Shown here piece by piece: positions 17,368 through 26,435 of a stretch of DNA of 64,000 nt; position 1 is the stretch's first letter; each line of letters opens with the position of its first letter. The position numbers and the translations under genes are program-made. The DNA is from JACCWP01 sp963801045 (GTDB lineage: Bacteria; Actinomycetota; Actinomycetes; Propionibacteriales; Nocardioidaceae). Where the stretch lies: contig CAWDDC010000004.1 in assembly GCA_963801045.1 (NCBI GenBank), forward strand, positions 62,001-126,000. Reading direction: 5' to 3'. The notes beneath the pieces were generated by a model. The model ran no database searches. It was not told the DNA's origin and saw nothing but the letters and a program-made list of their open reading frames with translations.

Positions 17368-18791
17368 GCGCGCCCGCCAGCCGCACGGTGCGGCTCGGGG
17401 TCTTCGCCATCGCGATGATCAACGTCGCGGCCATCGTGAGCGCCCGCAACCTCCCGGTCATGGCGGTCTACGGCTGGGCGATGCTCGCCCTGTTCGCGCT
17501 GTCCATCCTGGTCTTCCTGATCCCGATCTCGATGGCCGCCGCCGAGCTGGGGACGGGCTGGCCCGAGGAGGGCGGCATCTACGCCTGGGTGCGCGAGGCC
17601 TTCGGCGGGCGCACCGGGTTCCTGGCGGTCTGGTGCGACTACTCCGAGAACGTGGCGTGGTTCCCCACCGTGCTGTCGTTCATGGCCGCCAGCCTGGCGT
17701 ACGTCTTCGACCCCGCGCTCGCGTCGAACAAGGTCTTCCTCGTCGTCGTGATGATGGTGTTCTTCTGGGGCACCACGCTCGCCAACCTGAGGGGCGTCCG
17801 CGCGTCCAGCGCGATCGGCTCCATCGGCACGATCCTCGGCTCGATCCTGCCGGCGATGCTGGTGGTCGTCCTGGGTGCGGTGTTCCTGCTGCAGGGCAAC
17901 CCGTCGCAGATCCCGTTCTCGTCCGAGGCGCTGGTGCCGGACGTCGACATCCACAACCTGGCGTTCCTCGGCGGCATCATCTTGCTGTTCACCGGCATGG
18001 AGATGGCGGGCTTCCACTCCAAGGAGACCGCCAACCCCGGCCGCGACGTCCCGCGGGCCATCGCGCTCGCCGTCGTCGTCATCGTGCTGTTCTCCGTCCT
18101 GGGCTCGCTGTTCCTCGCCTTCGTGCTGCCGACCAACGAGATCAGCCTCGTGTCGGGGACGATGGAGCTGTTCCAGGACGTGCTGGACAAGCTCGGCATC
18201 GGGTGGATGCTCAAGCCGCTCGCCCTGGTCATCGCGCTGGGCGGCATCGCGCACCTGTCGCCGTGGATCCTCGGGCCGGCCCGCGGCGTGGGCGAGGTCG
18301 CGCGGGACGGGTTCGCGCCCGCGCGGCTGGGCCGCGTCAACGACGACGACGTGCCGGTGCTGCTGCTGGTCATCCAGGGCATCGGCGGATCGCTGTTCGC
18401 GCTGCTGTTCCTGTTCGTCCCGAGCGTGAGCACGTCGTACTGGATGCTGTCCGCCGTCACCGCACAGATCATCGTGGTGATGTACGGGCTGATGTTCGCG
18501 TCGGTGATCCGGCTGCGCTACACGCAACCCGACCGGGTGCGGCCGTACCGCATCCCCGGCGGGATGCCGGGCGTGTGGCTGGCCGGCGGGACCGGTCTGT
18601 TCGCCTGCGTGTTCTCGTTCTACCTCGGCTTCGTGCCGCCCAGCCAGCTCCAGACCGGCAACACCGTCGTCTACGTGCTGCTGCTGGTGGGTGCCGTGGT
18701 CGTGCTCTCCTGCCCCCCGTTCGTCTACGCCGCGGTGGTCCGGCGCAGGGGCCGCGACACCTCCGGCGGTCAGGGGCCGGCGCTCACGTGA
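17364..18791 (+). CDS. APC-family amino acid permease (GadC/YjeM-like)
   Basis: This is an intact 475-residue membrane protein with about 12 helices. The N-terminal segment FAIAMINVAAIVSARNLPVM and the loop ELGTGWPEEGGIYAWVREAF carry the conserved GG-x-Y-x-W consensus of the amino acid-polyamine-organocation superfamily. GMEMAGFHSKETANPGRDVP is the conserved cytoplasmic loop after helix 6 (E-x-x-NP-x-R-x-x-P). This pattern fits glutamate/GABA antiporter-type members. ATG 17364 overlaps the lipoprotein stop. The substrate is unknown. Location in a lysX operon could suggest a basic amino acid, but this is weak inference. It overlaps the convergent DMT gene by 8 bases. Confidence 0.9.
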   Translation: MSAPASRTVRLGVFAIAMINVAAIVSARNLPVMAVYGWAMLALFALSILVFLIPISMAAAELGTGWPEEGGIYAWVREAFGGRTGFLAVWCDYSENVAWFPTVLSFMAASLAYVFDPALASNKVFLVVVMMVFFWGTTLANLRGVRASSAIGSIGTILGSILPAMLVVVLGAVFLLQGNPSQIPFSSEALVPDVDIHNLAFLGGIILLFTGMEMAGFHSKETANPGRDVPRAIALAVVVIVLFSVLGSLFLAFVLPTNEISLVSGTMELFQDVLDKLGIGWMLKPLALVIALGGIAHLSPWILGPARGVGEVARDGFAPARLGRVNDDDVPVLLLVIQGIGGSLFALLFLFVPSVSTSYWMLSAVTAQIIVVMYGLMFASVIRLRYTQPDRVRPYRIPGGMPGVWLAGGTGLFACVFSFYLGFVPPSQLQTGNTVVYVLLLVGAVVVLSCPPFVYAAVVRRRGRDTSGGQGPALT

Positions 18792-19645
18792 TGCCCGCCC
18801 TGGCCGACGACAGCGACAGCGCCACCGTGGAGACGACCATGACCACGGCCGACAGCCCGAGCATCACCAGCGCGGGACCGTCCGCGCGGATGTGCTCCTC
18901 GAGGATCCCGACACCGATGGCGGCGGCGACGACCGGCTCGACGAGCGTGATCGCCGGCAGCGATGCTCCGATCGAGCCGGCCTGGAAGGCCGCCTGCTGG
19001 AAGTAGAAGCCGAGGGTGCCCGAGCCGACGAGGGCATAGGTCCCGAGGTACGTCAGCGCCTCCAGCGGGCTGGCGGCGAGGATGTCGACCACCGACTTGG
19101 TGAGCGCGGCGGTGAGCCCGTAGAACGCGCCCGCCGTGACGGCGAGCAGGCCGGCGCGCAGCGCCCCCGTGCTGAACGTCGCCCCCAGCACGCAGCCTCC
19201 GGTCAGCAGCAGCAACCCGCACCCGACGACTGCCCACTCGCGGAGCGAGGCGTGGTCGACCCCGAGCGACGGGTCGCCGACGACGAGGAAGGCCAGCAGC
19301 GCGGCGGACAGGGCGATCGGCCCACCCGAGGTCGGACCTGTTCACCTTGCGGCCGCTCCAGTAGGCGCTGATCGGCAACGCGAACACGAGTGAGGCCACC
19401 AGCAACGGCTGCACCAGGAGCAGTGGCCCGAGCCCGAGCGCGACGGCCTGGAAGCCGTAGCCGCCGGCGTCGCCGAGGAATCCCGCCCACCACACCGGCT
19501 GGCGCGCCAGCCCGGTCATCAGGGCCAGTCCGGAGCTGTCCTTGTTCGACACCTGGGTGGCGGCCCCGTGCTGGGCGACCGAGCCGACGGCGGAGAACAG
19601 CGCGCTCACCAGCGCGAGCACGGCAGCGAGCGTCACTACCTCCAT
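18784..19645 (-). CDS. DMT-family (EamA/NIPA-like) transporter, frameshifted
   Basis: A membrane protein of about 285 residues with nine or ten helices. The N-terminus VVTLAAVLALVSALFSAVGS is followed by VAQHGAATQVSNKDSSGLAL and PLLLVQPLLVASLVFALPIS, then, after a frame change near 19325, LLTGGCVLGATFSTGALRAG, AFYGLTAALTKSVVDILAAS and SLPAITLVEPVVAAAIGVGI. The last motif is the typical end-half of drug/metabolite transporters (xPxxxxxxxxxxLxE). Single-copy DMT proteins of this subtype are common in actinobacteria and have no assigned substrate. ATG 19645 is the start. It is 20 bases downstream of the metallophosphoesterase gene, so the two may be co-transcribed. Confidence 0.8.
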
Positions 19646-19664
19646 CGCGCGCCGGCCGGCCCGA

Positions 19665-20915
19665 TCAGGGGTAGCGGCCGACGGGAACGGGCTCCGGCAT
19701 GAGCGCACCGTGCTGCTTGGCGATCATCCGCTCGAACCTCGTCGGCCCGGGCAGGCTCCGGCGTCCCATCGTCAGCGTCACCTGCCACGGTGGGTGCGTG
19801 CCCGCCTCCAGCAGCACCCACGAGGTCTGCAGCCGCTGCAGGAACACCGACGGCATGCCGAGCCGCGCGTCGACGCGGTCGAGTGCTCGCGTACCCGACC
19901 CGGTGTTGGCGTAGAAGCCGTTCCCGACCGCGCTCAGCTCGGCGTGGTGGGTGTGGCCGCAGACCATGCCGGCGTAGTGCTGGGCGATGAAGCCGGCAGC
20001 GGCCAAGCGGGTGCTGCCGTTCTGCTCCGTGCCCTGCTCGGCCACGATCAGGCCGCTTGCCGTCTTCCACCATCGGTGCACCACGAGCAGCAACAGGAGG
20101 GATCCGATGACGATGACCGCAAGGATCATGACGTCGGCGATCAGCAGCACCCGCGAGAACGGCTGCAGTCGCTCGAGCCTGCCGTTGAAGACCACGTACG
20201 CCAACGGGATGCGCAGCACGAGGACGATGACCACCGGGAGCAGGAACCAGCGGGCTTCCTTGACGATCTTGCGGTAGAACATCCGCGACGCGATCAGCGA
20301 CGGGAACCCGCGGGGGTCGGTGAGCGTGTCGAGGCCGTCCAGCCAGCGGGCCTCGAGCTTGGAGATCGACGGCAGGAACTCCTGGACGATGTGCTGCCCG
20401 AGCGGTGAGGAGTGCGGGTCCCGGGGGTCGTCGAACGCGTTCGCCGGGTCGTAGGCGTGGCCGTGCTCCATCCGGACCGTGGACTTCTCGACCCCGCGGA
20501 CGGCGATCTCGGCAGCGAAGGTGATCTCGCAGCCCAGGTTGGCGAGGACGGACTCGATCGACGCGCGGTCCCAGGCCACCCGGCCGTCGTGGTTGCCGAC
20601 CATGTAGACGACCCGGCGACCGGGTGCGGCGGCGAACGCCGCGATCGCGCGCACCATGTCGTGGTGCGCGTCCAGCGCCGTCTGCACCTGCGGGTCGTCG
20701 CCGGCCCAGAGCTCGATGACGTCGCCCGCCAGGGCGAGGACACCGGGCCCCTCCCAGCCGTCGAGCAGACGGACGAGCTCCCCGGTCGCCCACCCGGACG
20801 CGTCGGTGACGGAGTCGCGGAGGTGCAGGTCGCTGGTGACGAGCACCCGGGTGCCCGGGTCCACCTCCAGGTACAGCACATCGGCGACATCTGGATCAGG
20901 CCCCGCTGTCTCCAC
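19665..20915 (-). CDS. membrane-inserted metallophosphoesterase
   Basis: This is an intact 416-residue protein. The calcineurin-like metal-binding motifs are VLVTSDLHLRD (D-x-H), LALAGDVIELWAG (GD), YMVGNHDGRVA (GNHD), MEHGHAYDP (GH) and MVCGHTHHAEL (GHTHH), i.e. the complete dinuclear site. Between the GH and GHTHH motifs lies an insertion with two membrane helices (WFLLPVVIVLVLRIPLAYVV and VMILAVIVIGSLLLLLVV), so the active site is probably held at the membrane face. This resembles UDP-diacylglucosamine hydrolase (LpxH-like) relatives of unknown substrate. GTG 20915 lies 6 bases after TAAGTT (20922-20927, minus strand), implying a leaderless mRNA. Confidence 0.88.
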   Translation of the reverse strand: METAGPDPDVADVLYLEVDPGTRVLVTSDLHLRDSVTDASGWATGELVRLLDGWEGPGVLALAGDVIELWAGDDPQVQTALDAHHDMVRAIAAFAAAPGRRVVYMVGNHDGRVAWDRASIESVLANLGCEITFAAEIAVRGVEKSTVRMEHGHAYDPANAFDDPRDPHSSPLGQHIVQEFLPSISKLEARWLDGLDTLTDPRGFPSLIASRMFYRKIVKEARWFLLPVVIVLVLRIPLAYVVFNGRLERLQPFSRVLLIADVMILAVIVIGSLLLLLVVHRWWKTASGLIVAEQGTEQNGSTRLAAAGFIAQHYAGMVCGHTHHAELSAVGNGFYANTGSGTRALDRVDARLGMPSVFLQRLQTSWVLLEAGTHPPWQVTLTMGRRSLPGPTRFERMIAKQHGALMPEPVPVGRYP

Positions 20916-20984
20916 TGCGCGAACTTACCGCCAGGAGGCGCCCCGGGCGGGCGACCCGCGCGAATTACTACCCTGTCCGTGCAG

Positions 20985-21170
20985 CTGGTTCACCCGGTCA
21001 GCCGGATCGGGTGTCGCAAGAGGGAACCCGGTGTGATTCCGGGACTGCCCCGCAGCGGTGAACGGGAACGACAGCCGTCAGGTGAGCACTGGGTGTGGAA
21101 CCTGGGAAGCGACGGCCGCTAGGTGGGTGCCCTGCACCCGTGCCCGTGAGTCCGAAGACCTGCCAGCGCG
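20985..21170 (+). promoter_or_regulatory. cobalamin riboswitch upstream of metE
   Basis: The conserved elements appear in order: AAGAGGGAACCCGGTG (21018-21033), GATTCCGGGACTGCCCCGC and CAGCGGTGA just after it, a G-rich CACTGGG segment near 21087, CTGGGAAGCGACGGCCGCT, and GTGAGTCCGAAGACCTGCC (21146-21164). This is the AdoCbl-box pattern. It sits on the sense strand about 130 bases before metE. Known behaviour: cobalamin binding lowers expression of the B12-independent methionine synthase when the B12-dependent enzyme can work. Confidence 0.93.
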
Positions 21171-21300
21171 CCGCGCGCCCCGACGGCGCGTGGTGGTCCG
21201 CGGCCTCGTGGGACGGCACGGGACGACGCGCTGCGTGCGCGTGGCCTGTGCACCCTCGTGCCGTGGACCTGACCACGACCAGCTCGCGAGGGATGAGCCA

Positions 21301-23666
21301 GTGACCACACACCCGCACACCGACAACGACCGCACCACCGCCGCGCGCCCCACCGTGGGGGCCACCGTCCACGGCTATCCGCGCATCGGCCGGGACCGGG
21401 AGCTCAAGCACGCACTCGAGCGCTACTGGGCCGGCGACACGAGCGCCGACGAGCTGCTCGAGACCGCCCGGCTGGTACGGACCGACGCGATCGGCACCAT
21501 GCGCGACGCCGGGCTCGACACGGTCCCCGTCGGCCACTTCGCGCTGTACGACCACCTGCTGGACGCAGCCGTCACCGTCGGCGCGATCCCGCAACGCTTC
21601 CGCGGCGGGCCCGCCGACGGGCCGGATCTGGGCGGCTGCCCGCTCGCCACCTACTTCGCGATGGCGCGCGGCACGGACCGGGAGCCGCCGCTGGAGATGA
21701 CGAAGTGGTTCGACACCAACTACCACGTGCTGGTGCCCGAGATCGGACCCGGCACCGCCTTCCAGGCCCACCCGGGCCGGCTGGCTGCCGAGCACGCGGA
21801 GGCGATCGGGCTCGGGGTGCGGCCGCGACCGGTGCTGGTGGGTCCGTACACGCTGCTCGCCGCTGCCAAGCCGGAGGCCGGCGCTCCCGCGGGGTTCGAC
21901 CCGCTGGACCGCCTGGACGACCTGGTCGAGACCTACGTCGAGCTGTTCCGGGCACTGCGCGCAGCAGGGCGTCGAGTGGCTGCAGCTCGACGAGCCCGCC
22001 GCTGCGGCGACCCTGGACGCCGAGGCCACGGCGGCGCTGGCCGCCGCCTACCGGCGCCTGGCTGCCGCCGACGAGCGGCCACGGCTGCTCGTCACGAGCT
22101 ACTTCGCGCATCCGGTCGAGGCGCTGCCCGTGTACGTCGAGGCAGGCGTCGAGGCGGTCGGCGTTGACCTCACGTGCACCGACGTCGGCGGGCTCGCCGG
22201 TGTGAAGGGACTCGACCGGGTGCTGCTCGTGGCCGGGGCGGTCGACGGGCGCAACGTGTGGCGCACCGACCTGCGCAAGGCGATCAGCCGGATGACCCCG
22301 CTGTTCGGTCTCGCGGCCGGGGTCGCGGTCAGCTCGTCGTGCTCGCTGCTGCACGTGCCGCTACGACGCCGACCGAGGAGACCGACCTGCATCCGGCGGT
22401 GCAGCGGCACGCTGGCCTTCGCCGAGCAGAAGCTGCGCGAGGTCGACCCGCATCGCAACAGGCGATGAACGAGGACCTCGACTCCATCAGCGACGTCCTC
22501 GTCGAGTCCGACCTGGTGTCGGTGGCGCGGGCGTCCTCGCCGGCGGCACGCGACGGTCGGGTACGCGCGCGACTGGAGGCGTGCCGGGACGCGCACCGCC
22601 GCCGGGCCCCCATCGGCGAGCGCCGGCGCGCGCAGCGGCGGCGGCTCGGCCTGCCGGTGCTGCCCACGACCACGATCGGGTCGTTCCCGCAGACCGACCG
22701 GATCCAGGTCCGCGCGAGCCGCGCGACGGGCCGGCTCGGATGAGCGACCAGGACTACGTCGAGCGCGATGCGGCAGGAGATCGCGACGTGATGGCGCCTC
22801 CAGGAGAAGCTGGGGCTGGACGTGCTGGTGCACGGCGAGCCCGAGCGCAACGACATGGTGCAGTACTTCGGCGAGCAGCTCGAAGGATTCACCACCACCG
22901 GCCACGGCTGGGTGCAGTCGTACGGCTCGCGCTGCGTGCGACCGCCGATCCTGTACGGTGACGTCTCGCGTGCTGAGCCGATGACGGTCGCGTGGGCGAC
23001 GCACGCGCAGGCGCTGAGCAGTCGCCCGGTCAAGGGAATGCTGACCGGGCCGGTCACCATGCTCGCCTGGTCCTTCGTCCGCGACGACCAGCCACTGGGC
23101 TCGACACCGCCGACCAGGTGGCGCTGGCGTTGCGCGACGAGGTGGCACGACCTCGAGGCCGCCGGCATCGGGATCATCCAGGTCGACGAGCCGGCCCTGC
23201 GCGAGTTGCTGCCGTTGCGCGAGAGCGACCGCGCGGCGTACGTCGAGTGGGCGGTGGGAGCGTTCCGCCTGGCGACCTCCGGTGTATCGACGACGACCCA
23301 GGTGCACACGCACATGTGCTACGCCGAGTTCGGCGACGTCAAGGACGCGATCGGCGGACTCGACGCCGACGTGATGAGCCTGGAGGCGGCCCGATCGGAC
23401 ATGGGCGAGATCGCTCGACGCTCGCGAGCGCCGCGGTGTCCGTCGGACTCGGGCCAGGTGTGTACGACATCCACTCGCCCCGGGTGCCGGGCGTCGACGA
23501 GCTGGCGGGACTGCTGCGGCGGGCGCTGTCGGTGCTGCCCGCGCGACCGGTTGTGGGTCAACCCCGACTGCGGGTTGAAGACCCGCGCGCCGACGAGGTC
23601 ACCGAGGCGCTGGGCAACCTCGTCGAGGCGGCCCGCCGGGTCAGAGCGGAGCTGGTCACTCCCTGA
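21301..23666 (+). CDS. metE: cobalamin-independent methionine synthase, frameshifted
   Basis: The N-terminal half opens with GATVHGYPRIGRDRELKHAL and has PLEMTKWFDTNYHVLVPEI and EWLQLDEPA. The C-terminal catalytic half contains LPVLPTTTIGSFPQT, GEPERNDMVQYFGEQLEGF, MLTGPVTMLAWSFVRDDQPL, GIIQVDEPALRE, TTQVHTHMCYAEFGD (Zn-ligand HMCY), SLEAARSDMG and DIHSPRVP. About 760 residues, the usual family length. The frame changes near 21965, 22365, 22460, 22730, 22790, 23100, 23145, 23415 and 23550. The enzyme transfers the methyl group of 5-methyltetrahydropteroyl-triglutamate to homocysteine. GTG 21301 follows GAGGGA. It is controlled by the riboswitch upstream. A homologous MetH is not in the window. 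Confidence 0.93.
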
Positions 23667-23675
23667 TCCCGTCAG

Positions 23676-23972
23676 TCAGGCGGCGGGCTGGCCGTGGTGT
23701 GCTCGGTGTGCGTGCCGATGGTGCACCACGGCTACGGCCGCGGCGGCGGCCACGAGAGCCATGCCGGCTGCGACAGCGACGAGGTACCAGACGTCGATGC
23801 CGGTGTCTGGGGTGGGGACGATCGGCGTCAACGACGGCTGACTCACCGAGTCGCCGCTGTGGCTGGGCGTCGGGTGCTTGGCCAGCGCGCTGGTCGCGGT
23901 CAGCAGCATGGTGAGCACAGCGGTGATGACGACGGCGGACAGCCCGCCGGCGAACCTGAAGAAGGCAGACAT
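23676..23972 (-). CDS. small secreted/membrane protein with His-rich tail
   Basis: A 98-residue protein I do not recognise. It has a signal peptide of about 31 residues (GGLSAVVITAVLTMLLTATS ending near SALA), a short Ser/Pro/Thr-rich extracytoplasmic stretch (SQPSLTPIVPTPDTG), a membrane helix (VWYLVAVAAGMALVAAAAAV) and a cytoplasmic tail rich in His and Arg (VHHRHAHRAHHG). If the signal is cleaved, the mature protein would be a single-pass small membrane protein. The tail could bind metal (inference). It is convergent with metE, 9 bases from its stop. Confidence 0.6.
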   Translation of the reverse strand: MSAFFRFAGGLSAVVITAVLTMLLTATSALAKHPTPSHSGDSVSQPSLTPIVPTPDTGIDVWYLVAVAAGMALVAAAAAVAVVHHRHAHRAHHGQPAA

Positions 23973-24162
23973 GGGAACCTCCGGGAGCTTCGACCTGTGT
24001 GGCCGGGAGCGACGCTCGTCGATCCGTCTCTCACGGTGCGCCCGGCGGATGGGCCGCGGCTATACGACGTTGCGCTAGTGCGGCGCGACGTACGTCATTG
24101 CGCGCATACCCTGTCGCGCCGATGCGGCGTAACCTGAGACATCGTCCACCGGAGGTGGTCCG

Positions 24163-24617
24163 ATGATCACCCAGGCCACGTCACCGAACGCGATCTCCGA
24201 CGGCTGCTGCAGGTGGTGGAGGAAGCGGAGCTCGCGACGGATGAGATGTTCCCGCCGTCGGTGCTCGTTGATCTGCACCACCTGATCCCCGCCACCGAGA
24301 TGACCTTCAGCAGATGCGTTGGCGTGCGCGTAGGACCTGGAAGCCAGGGTCTGAGCGTCGCCCCGGAGGGTGACATGCACGTCGACAGCGAGATGCACGA
24401 GGACTTCTGGTCGGCGTTCTGGGCGTACGGGGGATGCAGCTACCCGATGGACACCGGTGACTACACCAGCGTGCTGCGGGAAACCGATGACGACTGTCGG
24501 CCAACGAGAGGCCCGCACGGATGGCGGCCGCGAAAGCCCGGAGCACAGGTGTGCATGTGTTGCACACAGGGTGACTGGACGTGGCTGCTCATCTGCGCGA
24601 CGAGACGGGTTCAGTGA
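24163..24617 (+). pseudogene. decayed LuxR-type regulator remnant
   Basis: The N-terminal part reads VTERDLRRLLQVVEEAELAT, then PPSVLVDLHHLIPATEMTF and HEDFWSAFWAYGGCSYPMDT with TGDYTSVL. This matches the N-terminal sensory region common to a group of actinobacterial LuxR proteins, where W-x-x-F-x-x-C-x-x-P-Y/T-D-x-TGD is typical. A frame change near 24180 separates it from ATG 24163. After about residue 100 the sequence loses similarity, and no LuxR helix-turn-helix follows before 24830. The gene therefore looks truncated as well as frameshifted, unlike other frameshifted loci here, in which all domains remain. Confidence 0.45.
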
Positions 24618-24827
24618 CGCGAGGGGCGCGCGGATCGCGCGCACCTGATCGAGCGCACGCCGCACCAGCGACGCAGCGGGGTAGGGAGCCACGCGCGGCA
24701 GTGGGAGATCGCGGCGGTGGAGCAGGTGGAGCGAGGCAGGTGGAGAGGCGAGTGTAGGGAGGGGAAGAAAGAAAGGGAGTGGAGGAGAGGGGGAGGGAGG
24801 TGATGTGGGCACCCGTGTGTGCGGCGG
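24618..24827. other. non-coding stretch with polypurine tract
   Basis: No gene is supported here. From about 24753 to 24800 the + strand is almost entirely A/G, with several GGG runs (GGGAGGGG, GAGGGGGAGGGAGG), unlike the rest of the window. It could fold into a quadruplex or triplex, or be low-complexity assembly noise. Confidence 0.6.
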
Positions 24828-25085
24828 TCAGTCCATCGCGTGGGAGAGGCCGGAGAAGGTCCGTGGGTCCACGGTGCGGCTGATCCCCCACTCGTGGCCC
24901 TCGCCCTGCAGGGCGCAGCACTGGTGCGGACCGCCGTGGCCGACCCGGAGGGAGCACCAGGTGTCGGGCAGCGTCGGGTGGCCGGTGTCGCAGCGGTCCT
25001 CGCCCAACATGCTGGTCAGCTGCCAGCCGAGGCTCGGGTAGGCCGGCCCCGAGTCCTCGCTCGTCCAGCTCACACTCGTGGTCAT
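24828..25085 (-). CDS. small hypothetical protein with Cys/His motif
   Basis: From ATG 25085 this encodes about 85 residues; an alternative TTG start at 25130 adds 15. The sequence contains DTWCSLRVGHGGPHQCCAL followed by GHEWG. This C-x(5)-H-x-x-x-H-x-C-type arrangement recurs in short actinobacterial hypothetical proteins and may bind zinc. No membrane segment or signal peptide is seen. It begins 46 bases after the desaturase stop on the same strand and could be co-transcribed with it. The function is unknown. Confidence 0.55.
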   Translation of the reverse strand: MTTSVSWTSEDSGPAYPSLGWQLTSMLGEDRCDTGHPTLPDTWCSLRVGHGGPHQCCALQGEGHEWGISRTVDPRTFSGLSHAMD

Positions 25086-25130
25086 GATGCTCAACGGTGG
25101 CATGAGAAACATCCCGTCGGGATCGGCCAA

Positions 25131-26369
25131 TCAGGCATACCGGCCCTCCGACCGGAGGAGGTCGCTCCACCGGACGCCGCGGGTCGGCGCCGGCTCAGTG
25201 TTGCGCAGCTGGGCTGCCAACGGGCACTCGAACGGGTCGCGGGCCTTGAGGCCCACGGCGTTGAGGTAGCGGGTGACGATGCCGTACGACGCGAACAACC
25301 CGACCTCGGTGTACGTGACCCCGTGCTTGTGGCAGTAGTCGCGCACGATCGGCCTGGCGTGCTTGAGGTTCGGGCGCGGCATGCTCGGGAACAGGTGGTG
25401 CTCGATCTGGTAGTTGAGTCCGCCCATGGCGAAGTCGACGAACAGCGACCCGCGGATGTTGCGGGACATCAGCACCTGGCGGCGCAGGAAGTCGAGCTTC
25501 ATGGTGGCCGGCACGATCGGCATGCCCTTGTGGTTGGGCGCGAACGACCCGCCCAGGCAGAGTCCGAAGACAGCCATCTGCAAGCCCACGAAGGCACCTG
25601 CCTTGTCCGGCGGGAGCGCGATGAACAAGACGGCCACCAGCGCCACCAGCCGGCACAGGACCATGGCCGCCTCGAGCCGCTGGTAGGGGAAGGCGTTCGG
25701 CTTGAGCAGCGTCAGGATGCTGGCCAGGTGCAGGTTGAGTCCCTCCAGCAGCAGCAGCGGGAAGAAGAACCAGCCCTGGTGGCGGGCGAGCCAGCCCGGG
25801 ACGCCGGTCCGGGCGTTGACGCCGGCGGGGGTGAAGACGATGGCCCCGTTGCCGATGTCGGGGTCGCGGCCCTCCTGGTTGGGCGCGGCGTGGTGACGGT
25901 TGTGCTTCGAGCGCCACCAGCCGTAGCTGAGCCCGGCGAAGACGCCGGCGAGCAGCCGCGAGGTCCACTCGTTCCACGCCGGGGACCGGAAGATCTGCCG
26001 GTGCGCACCGTCGTGCCCGAGGAAGCCGAACTGCGTCACGAGGATGCCCAGCGCCGCCGCGAGCAGCAGCTGGAACCAGGTGTCGCCGAGCAGGAAGACG
26101 CCGGCCCAGATGGCGGCGAAGGCACCGGCCGCGAACAGCATCCGCGACCAGTAGTAGGCGTAGCGGCGCCGGAGCAGCCCGCTGTCGCGGATCTCGCGTG
26201 CCAGCTCGGTGTAGAGGCTGGCGAAACGCTCCGCGGTACCAGGACGACCTGCCGCAGGAACTTCGTCCAGGGTGTCGGGGGTCGTCTTGGTGCGCTCAGG
26301 AGTGGACGTGGTGAGGTCGATGTCCGCGCTTCCGATCTGCGCGCGGCGGGGACCCGGCCACAGCCGCAT
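25131..26369 (-). CDS. membrane fatty acid (acyl-CoA) desaturase
   Basis: This is an intact 412-residue protein with the three histidine boxes of integral-membrane front-end type desaturases: HDGAH (residues 119-123), HNRHH (156-160) and QIEHH near residue 330. Membrane segments include WSRMLFAAGAFAAIWAGVFL and WFQLLLAAALGILVTQFGFL before box 1, and CRLVALVAVLFIALPP later. The QIEHH form (Gln in the third box) is typical of linoleoyl-CoA/delta-type desaturases such as actinobacterial DesA3 relatives. It introduces a double bond in acyl chains using O2 and reduced ferredoxin or a cytochrome partner. A palindromic operator lies just upstream. Confidence 0.92.
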   Translation of the reverse strand: MRLWPGPRRAQIGSADIDLTTSTPERTKTTPDTLDEVPAAGRPGTAERFASLYTELAREIRDSGLLRRRYAYYWSRMLFAAGAFAAIWAGVFLLGDTWFQLLLAAALGILVTQFGFLGHDGAHRQIFRSPAWNEWTSRLLAGVFAGLSYGWWRSKHNRHHAAPNQEGRDPDIGNGAIVFTPAGVNARTGVPGWLARHQGWFFFPLLLLEGLNLHLASILTLLKPNAFPYQRLEAAMVLCRLVALVAVLFIALPPDKAGAFVGLQMAVFGLCLGGSFAPNHKGMPIVPATMKLDFLRRQVLMSRNIRGSLFVDFAMGGLNYQIEHHLFPSMPRPNLKHARPIVRDYCHKHGVTYTEVGLFASYGIVTRYLNAVGLKARDPFECPLAAQLRNTEPAPTRGVRWSDLLRSEGRYA

Positions 26370-26403
26370 TCAGGAGCCAGCAACGACACGACCTCGACGC
26401 CGT

Positions 26404-26435
26404 GTCGGCGAGTCGCCGACTTGTCCTGACCCTAC
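26404..26435 (-). promoter_or_regulatory. promoter and palindromic operator of the desaturase gene
   Basis: GTCGGCGA-G-TCGCCGAC (26404-26420) is a perfect 17-base palindrome with 8-base arms. On the minus strand it directly follows a possible -10 TAGGGT (about 26430-26435) and ends 35 bases before the start codon. A repressor bound there would block transcription, similar to TetR control of desaturases in other bacteria. No regulator gene is adjacent. Confidence 0.5.

Noticed and set aside
21301..23666. metE as a pseudogene
   Set aside because: All catalytic motifs, including the zinc site, remain and a working riboswitch precedes it; breaks look technical.
23000..24000. Possible CRISPR-like spacing of short repeats
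   Set aside because: No direct repeats of constant length with unique spacers are present anywhere in the window.
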